From Rhizobium sp. FKY42 (GTDB lineage Bacteria; Pseudomonadota; Alphaproteobacteria; Rhizobiales; Rhizobiaceae), in contig NZ_STGA01000002.1 in the NCBI RefSeq assembly GCF_005222835.1, forward strand, positions 62,001 through 126,000: DNA of 64,000 nt, read 5' to 3'. Each line of letters starts with the position of its first letter. Position 1 is the first letter of the stretch. Below, in pieces: positions 17,826 through 26,759 of this stretch. A model generated the notes under the pieces. That model ran no database searches and was not told where the DNA came from. It saw only the letters and a program-made list of their open reading frames with translations. Both the position numbers and the translations under genes were made by a program.

Positions 17826-19730
17826 TCACTTCGCGAAGAAGAACTGTGCAGGGAAGGACAAACCTTCACCGCGCGTCACGTCATCGTTGATCAGACCGTC
17901 GCGGACATTCTTCACGGTATTCTTGGCAATGACGAGCGCCGGAGTTTCACCCACAAGACCAATGACATAGCCCTGTTCGACGAAGGTACGGATCATCTCG
18001 TTGACGGCCTTGTCTGCCTCTTCCTGCGTCCCTGCGACCGAAGCCTTTTCCCACGCAGCCCAGAGCTTGCGGATCGGATGATCCTTCGGCGGCTCAATGC
18101 CCGATACGCCCTTGGTTTCGTGCCACTTGTAGTATTCCTGGCCGTATCCATCGTCACCGAGGATGAGGCGGGGATCGGAAGGCACGATGGAAAGGCGGTC
18201 GAAGGAGGTGTACTGCATCTCGAAGGCGTTGTTATCGCGGTTCGCATCGAACGCCGTACGGTCGATAATGCGCGCCTGAAGCTCGATACCGATGTCTTTC
18301 CAGCTGTTGCGAACCAGTTCCAGCGTGTTTGCAAACGCATCCTGGTTGGCTTCAACAACGATGGTAACACGTTTCCCATCCGGACCAAGGCGGTAGCCGT
18401 CGGCATCCTTCTTGTTCAGGCCGATCTGGTCGAGCAGCTTATTCGCCTTATCAGGATCAAACTCTGCCCAGTGCTTTTCGAGGTCTTCCTGATAGTAAGG
18501 CGAACCGGAAACCGGCGATGCAGAACGCGCTTCTCCAAGACCGGACTGGGCCAGCTCGTTGATCGTATCGCGATCGACGCCAATGCTGAGCGCCTGACGG
18601 AACTCGGCCTTCGCATACAGTTCCTGCAACTGCTTGTTCTTGGTGGTGAGGTTGGGCACGAGCGACCAGACTTCGGAGTTCGTCCACTTCAGAACCTTGT
18701 AGTTCCCCTTCTTCTCGTTTTCCTTGTAGAAGGTGAAGTCACCATTGTTGGTGAAACGCTGCTGCATATCCAGCTGTCCCTGCACCACCATAAGGTTGAA
18801 GCTCTCCTGAGCATCAAAAAGCTTGTGCTCCACGCGATCAATATAGGGCAACTGGTTTCCGGCCTTATCGACCATGTAGTAATAGGGATTGCGCTCCATG
18901 ACCATGACATCTGCCGGTGGAGGCGTCACGATCTTCCAGGGCGTAATCACTGGCAGAGCCGGATTCTGGTTCCAGGCCGTGATAGGCCCCTTGGAGCCCC
19001 ACAGATCCTGCCACTTCTTGACGCCCTTTTCCGCAACCGCCTTGTCGAGGGCGGCCTTGTCGACATACTTGGGATGGAAGTTCTTCAGGTAATGCTTCGG
19101 CTGAATGAAGGATGGGCGGTCGAGGCTTGGCTCTCCGATCGAGTCCTTCGCCATGATCGTCAGAAAGTAGACATAAGGTGTTTCGAACGAAACCTTGAAC
19201 GTGCGTGCATCGACGATATCGACCTTCATCGGCTTGCCGCCAGGCGCATAGAGCGTATCAATCACTGGCACGATATCACGGTTCATGAAGACGTCTTCAT
19301 ACCAGAACTTGACGTCTTCCGTCGTTACCGGCTGGCCGTCGGACCACTTGAGGCCTTCAAGAAGCGTGAAGGTGAATTCCTTCGCATCCGGGCTCATCTT
19401 GTAGCTTTCGATGAAAGTCGGCATTAGCTCGAGCTTGCCATCCTCACCCATGGCAAATTTTAACGCGCGCTCCTCAAGAAGCTTGGTCGGACCCCAGCGG
19501 TCACCCGGTCCCTTGTAGGCGCGATGCCACGTACCACCAAATGTACCTGCCTCACCAAGATCCAGGACGCGGGGTTTGGCAGGAAGACGCTTCTCCACCG
19601 GCGGAAGCTTCCCGGCCTTCACCTGCTCGGCCAGCATCGGCGACTCCTGAAACGCAAGCGCCGTTGTAGCGGCACAGCTCGTCAGAAGAGCGACTATTGA
19701 TGCAATGAAAATTTTTCTATTATTGCGCAT
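17826..19730 (-). CDS. ABC importer substrate-binding protein, family 5 (oligosaccharide/peptide)
   Basis: 634 residues from the ATG at 19730, which has a GGGAGGAC ribosome-binding site; upstream in-frame codons are rejected. The N-terminus RKIFIASIVALLTSC fits a lipobox (LTSC), but TALAF shortly after could also be a signal peptidase I site. The mature protein shows SBP-bac-5 features: TFTLLEGLKWSDGQPVTTED, then WYEDVFMNRDIVP, and RQALSIGVDRDTINELAQSG. At over 600 residues it belongs to the long subfamily seen with sugar-oligomer importers. It is paralogous to the protein at 40535-42433. It should capture the island's substrate in the periplasm. Confidence 0.88.
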   Translation of the reverse strand: MRNNRKIFIASIVALLTSCAATTALAFQESPMLAEQVKAGKLPPVEKRLPAKPRVLDLGEAGTFGGTWHRAYKGPGDRWGPTKLLEERALKFAMGEDGKLELMPTFIESYKMSPDAKEFTFTLLEGLKWSDGQPVTTEDVKFWYEDVFMNRDIVPVIDTLYAPGGKPMKVDIVDARTFKVSFETPYVYFLTIMAKDSIGEPSLDRPSFIQPKHYLKNFHPKYVDKAALDKAVAEKGVKKWQDLWGSKGPITAWNQNPALPVITPWKIVTPPPADVMVMERNPYYYMVDKAGNQLPYIDRVEHKLFDAQESFNLMVVQGQLDMQQRFTNNGDFTFYKENEKKGNYKVLKWTNSEVWSLVPNLTTKNKQLQELYAKAEFRQALSIGVDRDTINELAQSGLGEARSASPVSGSPYYQEDLEKHWAEFDPDKANKLLDQIGLNKKDADGYRLGPDGKRVTIVVEANQDAFANTLELVRNSWKDIGIELQARIIDRTAFDANRDNNAFEMQYTSFDRLSIVPSDPRLILGDDGYGQEYYKWHETKGVSGIEPPKDHPIRKLWAAWEKASVAGTQEEADKAVNEMIRTFVEQGYVIGLVGETPALVIAKNTVKNVRDGLINDDVTRGEGLSFPAQFFFAK

Positions 19731-19854
19731 GCCCGTCCTCCCAGATGGAAAAATTTCAGCGATAACCACTATATTTCCCGTTAAATCGCCCTGAAACGGA
19801 CGATCTTTCATCAGAGTGTGAAAATCAAGGACAAAAATATTTTCATTTTTCGCA
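19731..19854 (-). promoter_or_regulatory. Leader/putative promoter region of the importer genes
   Basis: 124 bp between the LacI gene and the binding-protein gene, AT-rich. It contains an inverted repeat TGAAAAT (19819-19825) / ATTTTCA (19839-19845). The octamer GTGAAAAT at 19818-19825 recurs upstream of the GH28 gene at 26695-26702. An internal promoter or operator for the importer is plausible but unproven. Confidence 0.35.
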
Positions 19855-20907
19855 TCAGCGAAGGAGGTTCGATGCTGCGCTATCTCGCTCGATGAGACGG
19901 CAACCCAATTCGATCCGTTGCGTCGGGTGATCGTGTCCGCTGATTGAAAGCCTCTGCTCCAACGCCTTCAGTGTGGCCACAGCGAGCGAATCGAGCGGAA
20001 CCCGGACTGTGGTCAGAGACGGAACGGTCAGGTCACCTGGGGCGACCCCGTCAAATCCGACGACCGCGATGTCACCGGGAATCTGGAAACCTTGCGCCTG
20101 CAGCTCGCTCAACGCCCCGATCGCAAGGTTATCTGCGGCACAAAAGACGGCCGTGTGGCCATCCAGACCGCCGTGGCGGGCAATGAACGCCCTCAGCGCC
20201 TCCCGCGCATGATCTGGTTCATACCCATCCGCATAAATCGTGCGGCCAAGGTCCAGTGGAAGGTTCTGTTCCATATAGGCATCATGGAAACCGTCGAGGC
20301 GCCGCATGATGGTGCTGCGTCCGCGCCATGTCAGATGAAGAATGCGCCGGTGTCCTCGTGAGAGAAGCCACTGCGTTGCAAGCCGTGCCGCATAGCGGTT
20401 CGCGGGCGCAACCGTATCCACCGACATGGTCGGGTCTTCGCCATTGAGCAAGACGATAGCGTAGTTCGAAGCAGCCAGCGGCCGCAGAAGTTTGGGATTA
20501 TCGTCGTAAACGAGGATGATTCCTTCCGCGTTGACCGCTTTGGCGCCCGCAAGAATCTCTGCGGCGTTCAACTCAGGCGAACCATTGTGCGCGACAATCT
20601 TGATACCACGCCGCTCGCATTCGCGAGAGAGCGCGGTCAGCAATGTCCATGACACCAGATTGATGTCGTTGTGCGGCAGATTGCCGGGAGGTACGGCAAG
20701 GTAGATCGTGCTGAGGGAGGCGATTGCGCCTTTCTGCTGCCTCTTGGCGAGATAGCCCAGCCTTCGAGCCGCCTCCAGAACTTTGATCCGAACCTCGGCA
20801 GAAATCGGCGCCGTTCCATTCAGAACGTGCGAAACCGTGCTGAGCGCAACGCCCGCCTCCTTGGATACGTCCTTGATGCCGATCTTGCGCTCTGTGCGGC
20901 GGTCCAA
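19855..20907 (-). CDS. LacI-family transcriptional regulator
   Basis: 350 residues. The N-terminal HTH and hinge (IGIKDVSKEAGVALSTVSHV, then LNGTAPISAEVRIKVLEAAR) are canonical. The periplasmic-binding-like effector domain follows, with CAADNLAIGALSELQAQGFQ and DIAVVGFDGVAPGD. It lies between the hydrolase genes and the importer genes in the same orientation, which makes it the obvious local repressor, presumably released by a sugar derived from the imported glycan. The inducer is unknown. Confidence 0.92.
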   Translation of the reverse strand: MDRRTERKIGIKDVSKEAGVALSTVSHVLNGTAPISAEVRIKVLEAARRLGYLAKRQQKGAIASLSTIYLAVPPGNLPHNDINLVSWTLLTALSRECERRGIKIVAHNGSPELNAAEILAGAKAVNAEGIILVYDDNPKLLRPLAASNYAIVLLNGEDPTMSVDTVAPANRYAARLATQWLLSRGHRRILHLTWRGRSTIMRRLDGFHDAYMEQNLPLDLGRTIYADGYEPDHAREALRAFIARHGGLDGHTAVFCAADNLAIGALSELQAQGFQIPGDIAVVGFDGVAPGDLTVPSLTTVRVPLDSLAVATLKALEQRLSISGHDHPTQRIELGCRLIERDSAASNLLR

Positions 20908-20917
20908 ATTCTATCCC

Positions 20918-22153
20918 CTATTCGGCGTAAAATGGATTGGTGAACAGCTTGGGTTCCTTGCCATGCCACACTTCGAAGCGCAGGAACTGACCCTCGAAGC
21001 GGTGATCCAGAACAAAGTTTGCGGCATCGGCGTGTTGTACACCAATCTGCCCCTTTTCGGTAATCACCCGAACCTCATCTCCCCGGCTCAAGCCGCTGAA
21101 TTCGACCGGAACATCACTGCCAACCGGCACTTGAGAGCCGAATTCCGGAGTAGTTTCGCCAAACGGCTTTGCCATCGCTTCATCCGGAGAATGACACACG
21201 ACATTGCGACCAGCTCGAACCGCCTCAAGGATAGCCGTAATGGAATGGCCATTCGACAGAAGCCTGTTTGCGGGCCGCCCATGACGACGACGGTTCTTCA
21301 AATGAAAATCACTGCCGCCCGTTGCAGGGATTCGACGGCCCTGCACCAGCAATTCCTGCCAGAATGCGAGGCCCTGCTCGTTCATCACGGACCAGTTGCC
21401 GTTCCAGATCTCATAGGCATCGAAACAGACATCGAAACCTGATTGCCAACGTCCGCCATCGGAATTTTGAAATGGGTGATTGATGACAATCGTTGCCCCG
21501 TTCGCCTTCGCCTCCAGCATCTTGTCGGCGACATCCTTTGGGGAGCGGCAACGCCAGTCTTCGACAGGTTTTGCAACACCATGAAAGTTCGTGTGACCGT
21601 AGAAGGAGGTTAGCTCCATCGCGGGGATGACGAGAATGTCGGGATCGTCCGGGCGAATGAAATTCTGCGAAATCGTGTTGTGATCGGTAATGGATACAAA
21701 GTTCAGGCGCGAGGCACGCGCGCGGTAGATTGCATCGAGAACAGTCACGCCGCCGTCGGAGTGCTCGGAATGGCTATGCAGTTCTCCCACCAGCCACTGC
21801 TTCTGTTTGTTGACCAAGCGGATCTGGACATCAACCTTGCAGTTCGGCCCGATTTTCACAATCCCGAGCACGACATGCCACGAACCGGGCAGCGGGCCTG
21901 CATCATAGCCAGGAGTCGCGCGATCTTCTTCCACCGTGATGTGGCCCCGTTCAGAGCCAGTCCATCCGCGCATTCGGCCGTTTCGCGCTACACCGAGATC
22001 AATCACGCTACCACCACCACCGAATGGATAGTGATAGCTCACTTCGATGCGGTCCACCTCCGGCCCAACTTCGAAGGGAATTTCGACGAAAGACTTTTCG
22101 CCTTCAGGAAATGTATCGATCGTTACGTCGATCTGATGGTAGGGCGCATTCAT
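20918..22153 (-). CDS. CehA/McbA-type PHP-domain metallohydrolase
   Basis: 411 residues from the ATG at 22153 (TGATG overlap with the alpha-mannosidase stop; a GTG one codon earlier is possible). After an N-terminal beta domain of about 140 residues comes the PHP core: VGELHSHSEHSDGGVTVLDA, FVSITDHNTIS, PAMELTSFYGHTNFHG, VINHPF and TGGSDFH, which together supply the metal-binding His and Asp residues. The family includes the carbaryl hydrolase CehA; most members are unassigned phosphoesterases or esterases. In this operon it could remove an ester or phosphate decoration from the glycan. Confidence 0.8.
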   Translation of the reverse strand: MNAPYHQIDVTIDTFPEGEKSFVEIPFEVGPEVDRIEVSYHYPFGGGGSVIDLGVARNGRMRGWTGSERGHITVEEDRATPGYDAGPLPGSWHVVLGIVKIGPNCKVDVQIRLVNKQKQWLVGELHSHSEHSDGGVTVLDAIYRARASRLNFVSITDHNTISQNFIRPDDPDILVIPAMELTSFYGHTNFHGVAKPVEDWRCRSPKDVADKMLEAKANGATIVINHPFQNSDGGRWQSGFDVCFDAYEIWNGNWSVMNEQGLAFWQELLVQGRRIPATGGSDFHLKNRRRHGRPANRLLSNGHSITAILEAVRAGRNVVCHSPDEAMAKPFGETTPEFGSQVPVGSDVPVEFSGLSRGDEVRVITEKGQIGVQHADAANFVLDHRFEGQFLRFEVWHGKEPKLFTNPFYAE

Positions 22154-25100
22154 CACTTGTCAGTTCCCGTCAATTTCAGTGTCACGATTTCAAATGGTTT
22201 GAACGTCAGCGCCACATGACCATCCGGAGAGATCTGCAATGGCTGCAGGTCACGTTCGAGGAGATCCACGGTCTCGATTGTTTCGATGGTATCAGGGAGC
22301 CGAAGCGCAATTGTTCTCTGTCGTCCGCCCGTCTCCCACAGGCGAACGATGAGGCCATCATCGGCCTCCGCGCGCTTGACCGCTTCGACCGCGACACCTT
22401 CTCCTTCAACAGCGAAAGGCAGCACAGCAGCAAAGTGACCGGACACAAGTCGGAGCGGATTGTTGAATTCCTCAGCTGCTTCCTGGACTGCGACGAGATC
22501 GCCATCATGCAGCATCAATGCGTAGCGGAAGCGGTGCTGACCCTGATCTGCCTGCTCCCAAGGATAGGTTGGGGAACGCAGGAGCGTCAGTCTCAACATA
22601 TTGCCCTTGGCGTCATAGCCATATTTGCAGTCGTTGAGCAGAGCCGCACCAAAACCCTGTTCCCGCATGGACACCCAACGCTGCATAGAACATTCGAACC
22701 GTGCTCGATCCCAGGACGTGTTACGATGGCTTGCACGGCTGACATGGCCAAACTGAATCTCAGCCTCGACCGAAGCAGAGTTGAGCGCCAGCGGGAAGGC
22801 AGTCTTCACCAGCGTATTGTGTTCATGCCAATCAATGTATGTGTCGAACTCCACTTGCCGCGCGTCAGCCTCCAAAGAGATGACCTGAACAATTGTCGAA
22901 TTCTCATAAGCCCACTCGAAGCGGAGAGCAGAACGCAGAGGGCCCTGCTCGACAATTCGGCAATCGACAGGAGCACCAAGCTCATAGGGCTGATCCTCGA
23001 AATCGGCGTCGATATCCCAGGCGTCGAATTGCACAGGCATGTCACGGAAAATCTGGAGCTGGTTCGCTAGCGCTCCGGAAGGCAGTAATTCACGATTTAC
23101 CAGACGGTCGAAAATCGAGGTGATGCCGCCCGTCTCATTGAAACGCACGACGAGATGCGAGTTTTCGAGCGAAGACAGCGTCACCGTCGGCGCAGAGCCC
23201 TGCTCCGGCGAGGCTTTTAGGGAACTGAGGCCGAGCGGCGTAGCGTTGCCAACTGGAATGGCGAACTCTTCTGCGCCATCCGCGCGATGAATGACCTGCT
23301 CAGAGGCAGCGCCAATGTCCTGCGTGGTAATTGCAAGACCACTTCGCTGTCGCGGCAGCGTGTTCAACACGGAAAGCCCCTCAGCTTTCCGCAAGACATC
23401 GAGTAGTTCGGCAGTCAGCCGTGCAGCCGTCTCGAAAAACTCTGCATAGTCGCGGTCACTATCATCATAGACCGCGCCGATCGATGAACCCGGCAGGATA
23501 TCGTGAAACTGGTTCAGCATCACAATATCCCAAAGTGCACGAATTTCCTTTGATGGGTAGGGGTGACCCTGTTCATGCTGCGCGAGAACAGCCAGCATTT
23601 CGATCTCGCGCAAGGCGATTTCCGCCAGACGGTTGTTGCGCTTGTTCTTGGCAACCGATGTCAGCGTTCCGCGGTGAAACTCCGCATAAAGCTCGCCGAC
23701 CCATACCGGATATTGCTCGGGATTTGCCTTCATCCGCTCGATCAACCGCTCGAAGAAGGGTCGCATCGGCGCGTGTTCAACTTTCGGGCAGCCAGGAATG
23801 CCGCGTTCCATGCGTCGAATGTTCTGAAGCATTTCACGCGTCGGTCCGCCGCCGCCGTCGCCGTGGCCGTAGACCAAGAAAAGCTCGGTGTTCAACTCCT
23901 GCTGGCCGTGCCTGCGCCAGGTGCCCATGACGTGGCTGGGCTTGAGATCAGGGCAGTAAGTGGTGCCGATGCTTTTTGAGTCATAAGGCTGCGTTGTCAG
24001 GAAATAGGCCGGCACTTTAGTGCCATCGATACCCTGCCAGAACAGTGTCTCGTCCGGCATCCGGTTGGTATCGTTCCAGGAAAGCTTGTGCGTGACGAAG
24101 CTGTCGAGGCCCGATTTTTCCATCAATTGAGGTAGGGAAGCGGAATAGCCGAACGTGTCCGGCAGCCAGACCATGCGCGGGCGGATGCCGAAGGTCTTTT
24201 CGTGATAATCGACGCCATAGAGGATATGGCGTACCAAGGCTTCTCCACCGGCAATATTGACATCCGGCTCCAGCCACAACCCACCTTCGATCTCGAAACG
24301 GCCCGTCTCTACTTCAGCCTCAATCCGCTGGAACAGTTCCGGATAGTCCTCTGACAGATAGTCCAGAAGCACGCATTGATTATACATGAAGCGGTAGTCT
24401 GGAAAGTCCTGCATCAGCGCTAGCGCTGTCGCCATGGAGCGCGCCATCTTCTGGCGCGTTTCCCGCACCCGCCAGAGCCATGCAACATCGATATGGGTAT
24501 GACCGGTGACGGTGATTGTCGGCTTCGCCTCGAAATCCGGCGTTTCATAAATGGGTTGGGCGGCAAGCCGTGCCGCGGCAACAGAACGGAGAAAGCGGAC
24601 ATCATCGCCTGGGCGGAGATCGACCAGATCCAGAGCTTTCTCCACGTGGTTCATGATGAAATGACGGCGTGGATCGTCTTCGGCCAGAAGGCGTGCGACA
24701 TCCAGAGGTGCACGCAGATCGTAGTAAAGATCATCGACTTCAAGATCATGCGCGTAAAGAGCACAGGCGAAACCAAGCTGACGTCGATCTTCAATGGTTC
24801 CGGCTTCAATCAGGATATCGAAAATCTCGCCTTCCCGCCCCTCATTGGTCAAAAGAAACTCGCGGTGATTTCCGTCCACCCCTTGGCGAATAGCGCCATT
24901 GACCCGCACGAGACATTGCGGATCGCTCCTGCCCATCACACTACCAAACGCGGCTTCGACCCGAACGGCAATGCGCTTCCCTTCGGCTTCGGGCGGAAGC
25001 GTGATCTTGCCACCGAACCAGTAATAGCCATCCGGTTCGCCCCAGATGAGATCCCGTGACACAGCGGTCCAGCCGGCACGATCGCTAGCCACCATGGCGG

Positions 25101-25215
25101 GGCGCGCTGCTGCGGAGCCGGGCGCATAAACCAGCGGCACATCGATATTCAGCGAGCTGAATATGTGCTCACGCAGGCGCGCCAGCAGATTATCGAGCTT
25201 CTTGAGGCGTTTCAT
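22153..25215 (-). CDS. Alpha-mannosidase, GH38
   Basis: A 1020-residue cytoplasmic-type protein. Family signatures are TGHTHIDVAWLWRVR (Zn His/Asp near 239-244), the nucleophile in VWLPDTFGYSASLPQLM (Asp353), LVYGHGDGGGGPTREM and NQFHDILPGSSIGAVYDDSD. A C-terminal beta-sandwich region follows. It hydrolyses alpha-mannosyl linkages. With GH28 and GH105 in the same operon it points to a glycan in which uronic acid and mannose are both present. No signal peptide is visible, consistent with action after import. Confidence 0.93.
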   Translation of the reverse strand: MKRLKKLDNLLARLREHIFSSLNIDVPLVYAPGSAAARPAMVASDRAGWTAVSRDLIWGEPDGYYWFGGKITLPPEAEGKRIAVRVEAAFGSVMGRSDPQCLVRVNGAIRQGVDGNHREFLLTNEGREGEIFDILIEAGTIEDRRQLGFACALYAHDLEVDDLYYDLRAPLDVARLLAEDDPRRHFIMNHVEKALDLVDLRPGDDVRFLRSVAAARLAAQPIYETPDFEAKPTITVTGHTHIDVAWLWRVRETRQKMARSMATALALMQDFPDYRFMYNQCVLLDYLSEDYPELFQRIEAEVETGRFEIEGGLWLEPDVNIAGGEALVRHILYGVDYHEKTFGIRPRMVWLPDTFGYSASLPQLMEKSGLDSFVTHKLSWNDTNRMPDETLFWQGIDGTKVPAYFLTTQPYDSKSIGTTYCPDLKPSHVMGTWRRHGQQELNTELFLVYGHGDGGGGPTREMLQNIRRMERGIPGCPKVEHAPMRPFFERLIERMKANPEQYPVWVGELYAEFHRGTLTSVAKNKRNNRLAEIALREIEMLAVLAQHEQGHPYPSKEIRALWDIVMLNQFHDILPGSSIGAVYDDSDRDYAEFFETAARLTAELLDVLRKAEGLSVLNTLPRQRSGLAITTQDIGAASEQVIHRADGAEEFAIPVGNATPLGLSSLKASPEQGSAPTVTLSSLENSHLVVRFNETGGITSIFDRLVNRELLPSGALANQLQIFRDMPVQFDAWDIDADFEDQPYELGAPVDCRIVEQGPLRSALRFEWAYENSTIVQVISLEADARQVEFDTYIDWHEHNTLVKTAFPLALNSASVEAEIQFGHVSRASHRNTSWDRARFECSMQRWVSMREQGFGAALLNDCKYGYDAKGNMLRLTLLRSPTYPWEQADQGQHRFRYALMLHDGDLVAVQEAAEEFNNPLRLVSGHFAAVLPFAVEGEGVAVEAVKRAEADDGLIVRLWETGGRQRTIALRLPDTIETIETVDLLERDLQPLQISPDGHVALTFKPFEIVTLKLTGTDK

Positions 25216-25279
25216 AATAATATTCCGGATTTAGGGTCAGGAGCGCAGATGTGTCTGTGCGACACGCTAGCGGTAACTT

Positions 25280-26623
25280 TCACGACCAGACTGCAGGTTC
25301 GCGGTCGCGCACGACGATAGCCTCTGCTCCCCACCCAGACGGAAGCGGCGATGGGCGCCGGAATTCGACTTCGGAAAGCGAAAGCCCAACCACGTTCGAT
25401 GCGAAGAAAGCCGGCATGCCTCCAGGATAAGGCACAAGCCCGATCACCTGCCCGTTCTCGTCCTTGACGAAAGCATTGGCGCGACCTGCAGCATCTGGCG
25501 AAGGTGCCAGATCGAAATGCGTCGGGCGCATATCATATCGTTGCCCGCGAAAGCGGCCATCCCGTTGATCGATCGTCAGCTTCCGGAAGGACACGTTGCG
25601 AATGCCGGACGCGCTGTCAGCGATTATATTGATCGCACCTTCCATCACGCCGGTGATGTTTTCGAAAACGATGTCCTCGACAGAGCCTGCGGGCGTGCCG
25701 GGCCGCCGGTCCACGACATTGATGGTGATCGCTTCGCCTGATCCCCAGAAACCGTCCGGCGTCTCGCTTGCCTCAAGGCGAATATTGCGATGAACGATGT
25801 TGCGCACGCGCCCACCATCTCGCGAAAAAATGCCAAGCGCGCGATTTGAGCGAACAATCTCGCAATCCTCGAACAGGATGTTTTCGAAATCGCCATAGCT
25901 CTCGGTGCCGATTTTCAAGGCACAGCTTCGGCTTTCGATCCTGCTATCGCGAACCGTGATATCCCGGCAGGCACCGATGGCTTTGCCATCCGACCCCTTA
26001 CTGGTCTTGAGAACGACGCCGTCGTCTGCAGTTGCAATATCGCAGCCACGGATGGAAACGCGTTCGCAGGAGTCGATCACGATGCCATCCGTATTCGGCA
26101 TCTCACGATCATTAACTACTTCAACGCCGCTGATCGTCACATCATGTGTCGATATCAGGTGGATCGTCCACATTGGAGAGCTTTGGACTGAGAATTCGGA
26201 GAGAGACACATTCCGGCAACGATCGAAGACGAGAACCCTTGGCCGATGCGCTGCCGGAATATGCGTTCCCATATCGTCCAGCCGGCCGACGATGTAATCC
26301 GCCCCAGGCGCCTCAATGACGCCTTTGCCGGAGATGCGCACGTCGGCAGCATCCTGCACGAGAATCATCGCCGTGTTGGAGTCTTCGGCAATGACATCAA
26401 CCGTGTTGTCCGAATAGGCAGCATAGTTGGGCAGAAATTGGAGCACCGCACCTTCGGACAGATGCAGATCGAGGCCGCTGCGCAGCTTCAACCCTCCTGA
26501 TACGTGGAGACCGGGCGCCAGCACCAGCCTCGCCCCAACTCGCGCCGCCCGATCGATTGCTTCCTGTAACGCAACAGTTTGACAGCCTTCCGTGGCCATA
26601 AAAACATTTTCATCGCGCGACAC
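25280..26623 (-). CDS. GH28-family glycosidase (polygalacturonase-like)
   Basis: 447 residues starting at a GTG supported by a strong GGGGAGG site 8 nt upstream. It is a right-handed beta-helix protein without a signal peptide. GH28 motif I is present (PNTDGIVIDSC, 176-186), as is motif II (ATADDGVVLKT, 198-207). The usual G-H-G motif III is not visible; CALKIGTES (234-242) occupies that place. Typical family members hydrolyse alpha-galacturonic acid linkages; the motif change and cytoplasmic location suggest an oligomer-specific enzyme. It is the promoter-proximal gene of the island. Confidence 0.82.
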   Translation of the reverse strand: MSRDENVFMATEGCQTVALQEAIDRAARVGARLVLAPGLHVSGGLKLRSGLDLHLSEGAVLQFLPNYAAYSDNTVDVIAEDSNTAMILVQDAADVRISGKGVIEAPGADYIVGRLDDMGTHIPAAHRPRVLVFDRCRNVSLSEFSVQSSPMWTIHLISTHDVTISGVEVVNDREMPNTDGIVIDSCERVSIRGCDIATADDGVVLKTSKGSDGKAIGACRDITVRDSRIESRSCALKIGTESYGDFENILFEDCEIVRSNRALGIFSRDGGRVRNIVHRNIRLEASETPDGFWGSGEAITINVVDRRPGTPAGSVEDIVFENITGVMEGAINIIADSASGIRNVSFRKLTIDQRDGRFRGQRYDMRPTHFDLAPSPDAAGRANAFVKDENGQVIGLVPYPGGMPAFFASNVVGLSLSEVEFRRPSPLPSGWGAEAIVVRDREPAVWS

Positions 26624-26759
26624 AGTTCAGTCCTCCCCAAGCATGCGAATGAAGCAACGAAGGAGAGTTTTAGTCGGATTATCGAGCCTTACAAGTGAAA
26701 ATAACCGGTGAAGCGAAGGTAAATTCGCTGACACCATACTCTCGATAGTGAAATTATTT
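26624..26759 (-). promoter_or_regulatory. Upstream region of the glycan island
   Basis: 136 bp between the phosphate-transporter stop and the GH28 GTG. It contains GTGAAAAT at 26695-26702 (shared with the importer leader) directly followed by a near-palindrome centred on ACCGGT (26704-26709), whose CG-centred form suits a LacI-family operator. This is a weak, sequence-only suggestion. Confidence 0.35.

Noticed and set aside
18078..19427. Long plus-strand open frame of 449 codons
   Set aside because: It lies entirely antisense to the binding-protein gene at 17826-19730, has low-complexity codon-shadow composition and no recognisable motif.
22024..23070. Plus-strand open frame of 348 codons across the PHP and GH38 genes
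   Set aside because: It is antisense to two well-supported genes, with no domain signature and no ribosome-binding site.
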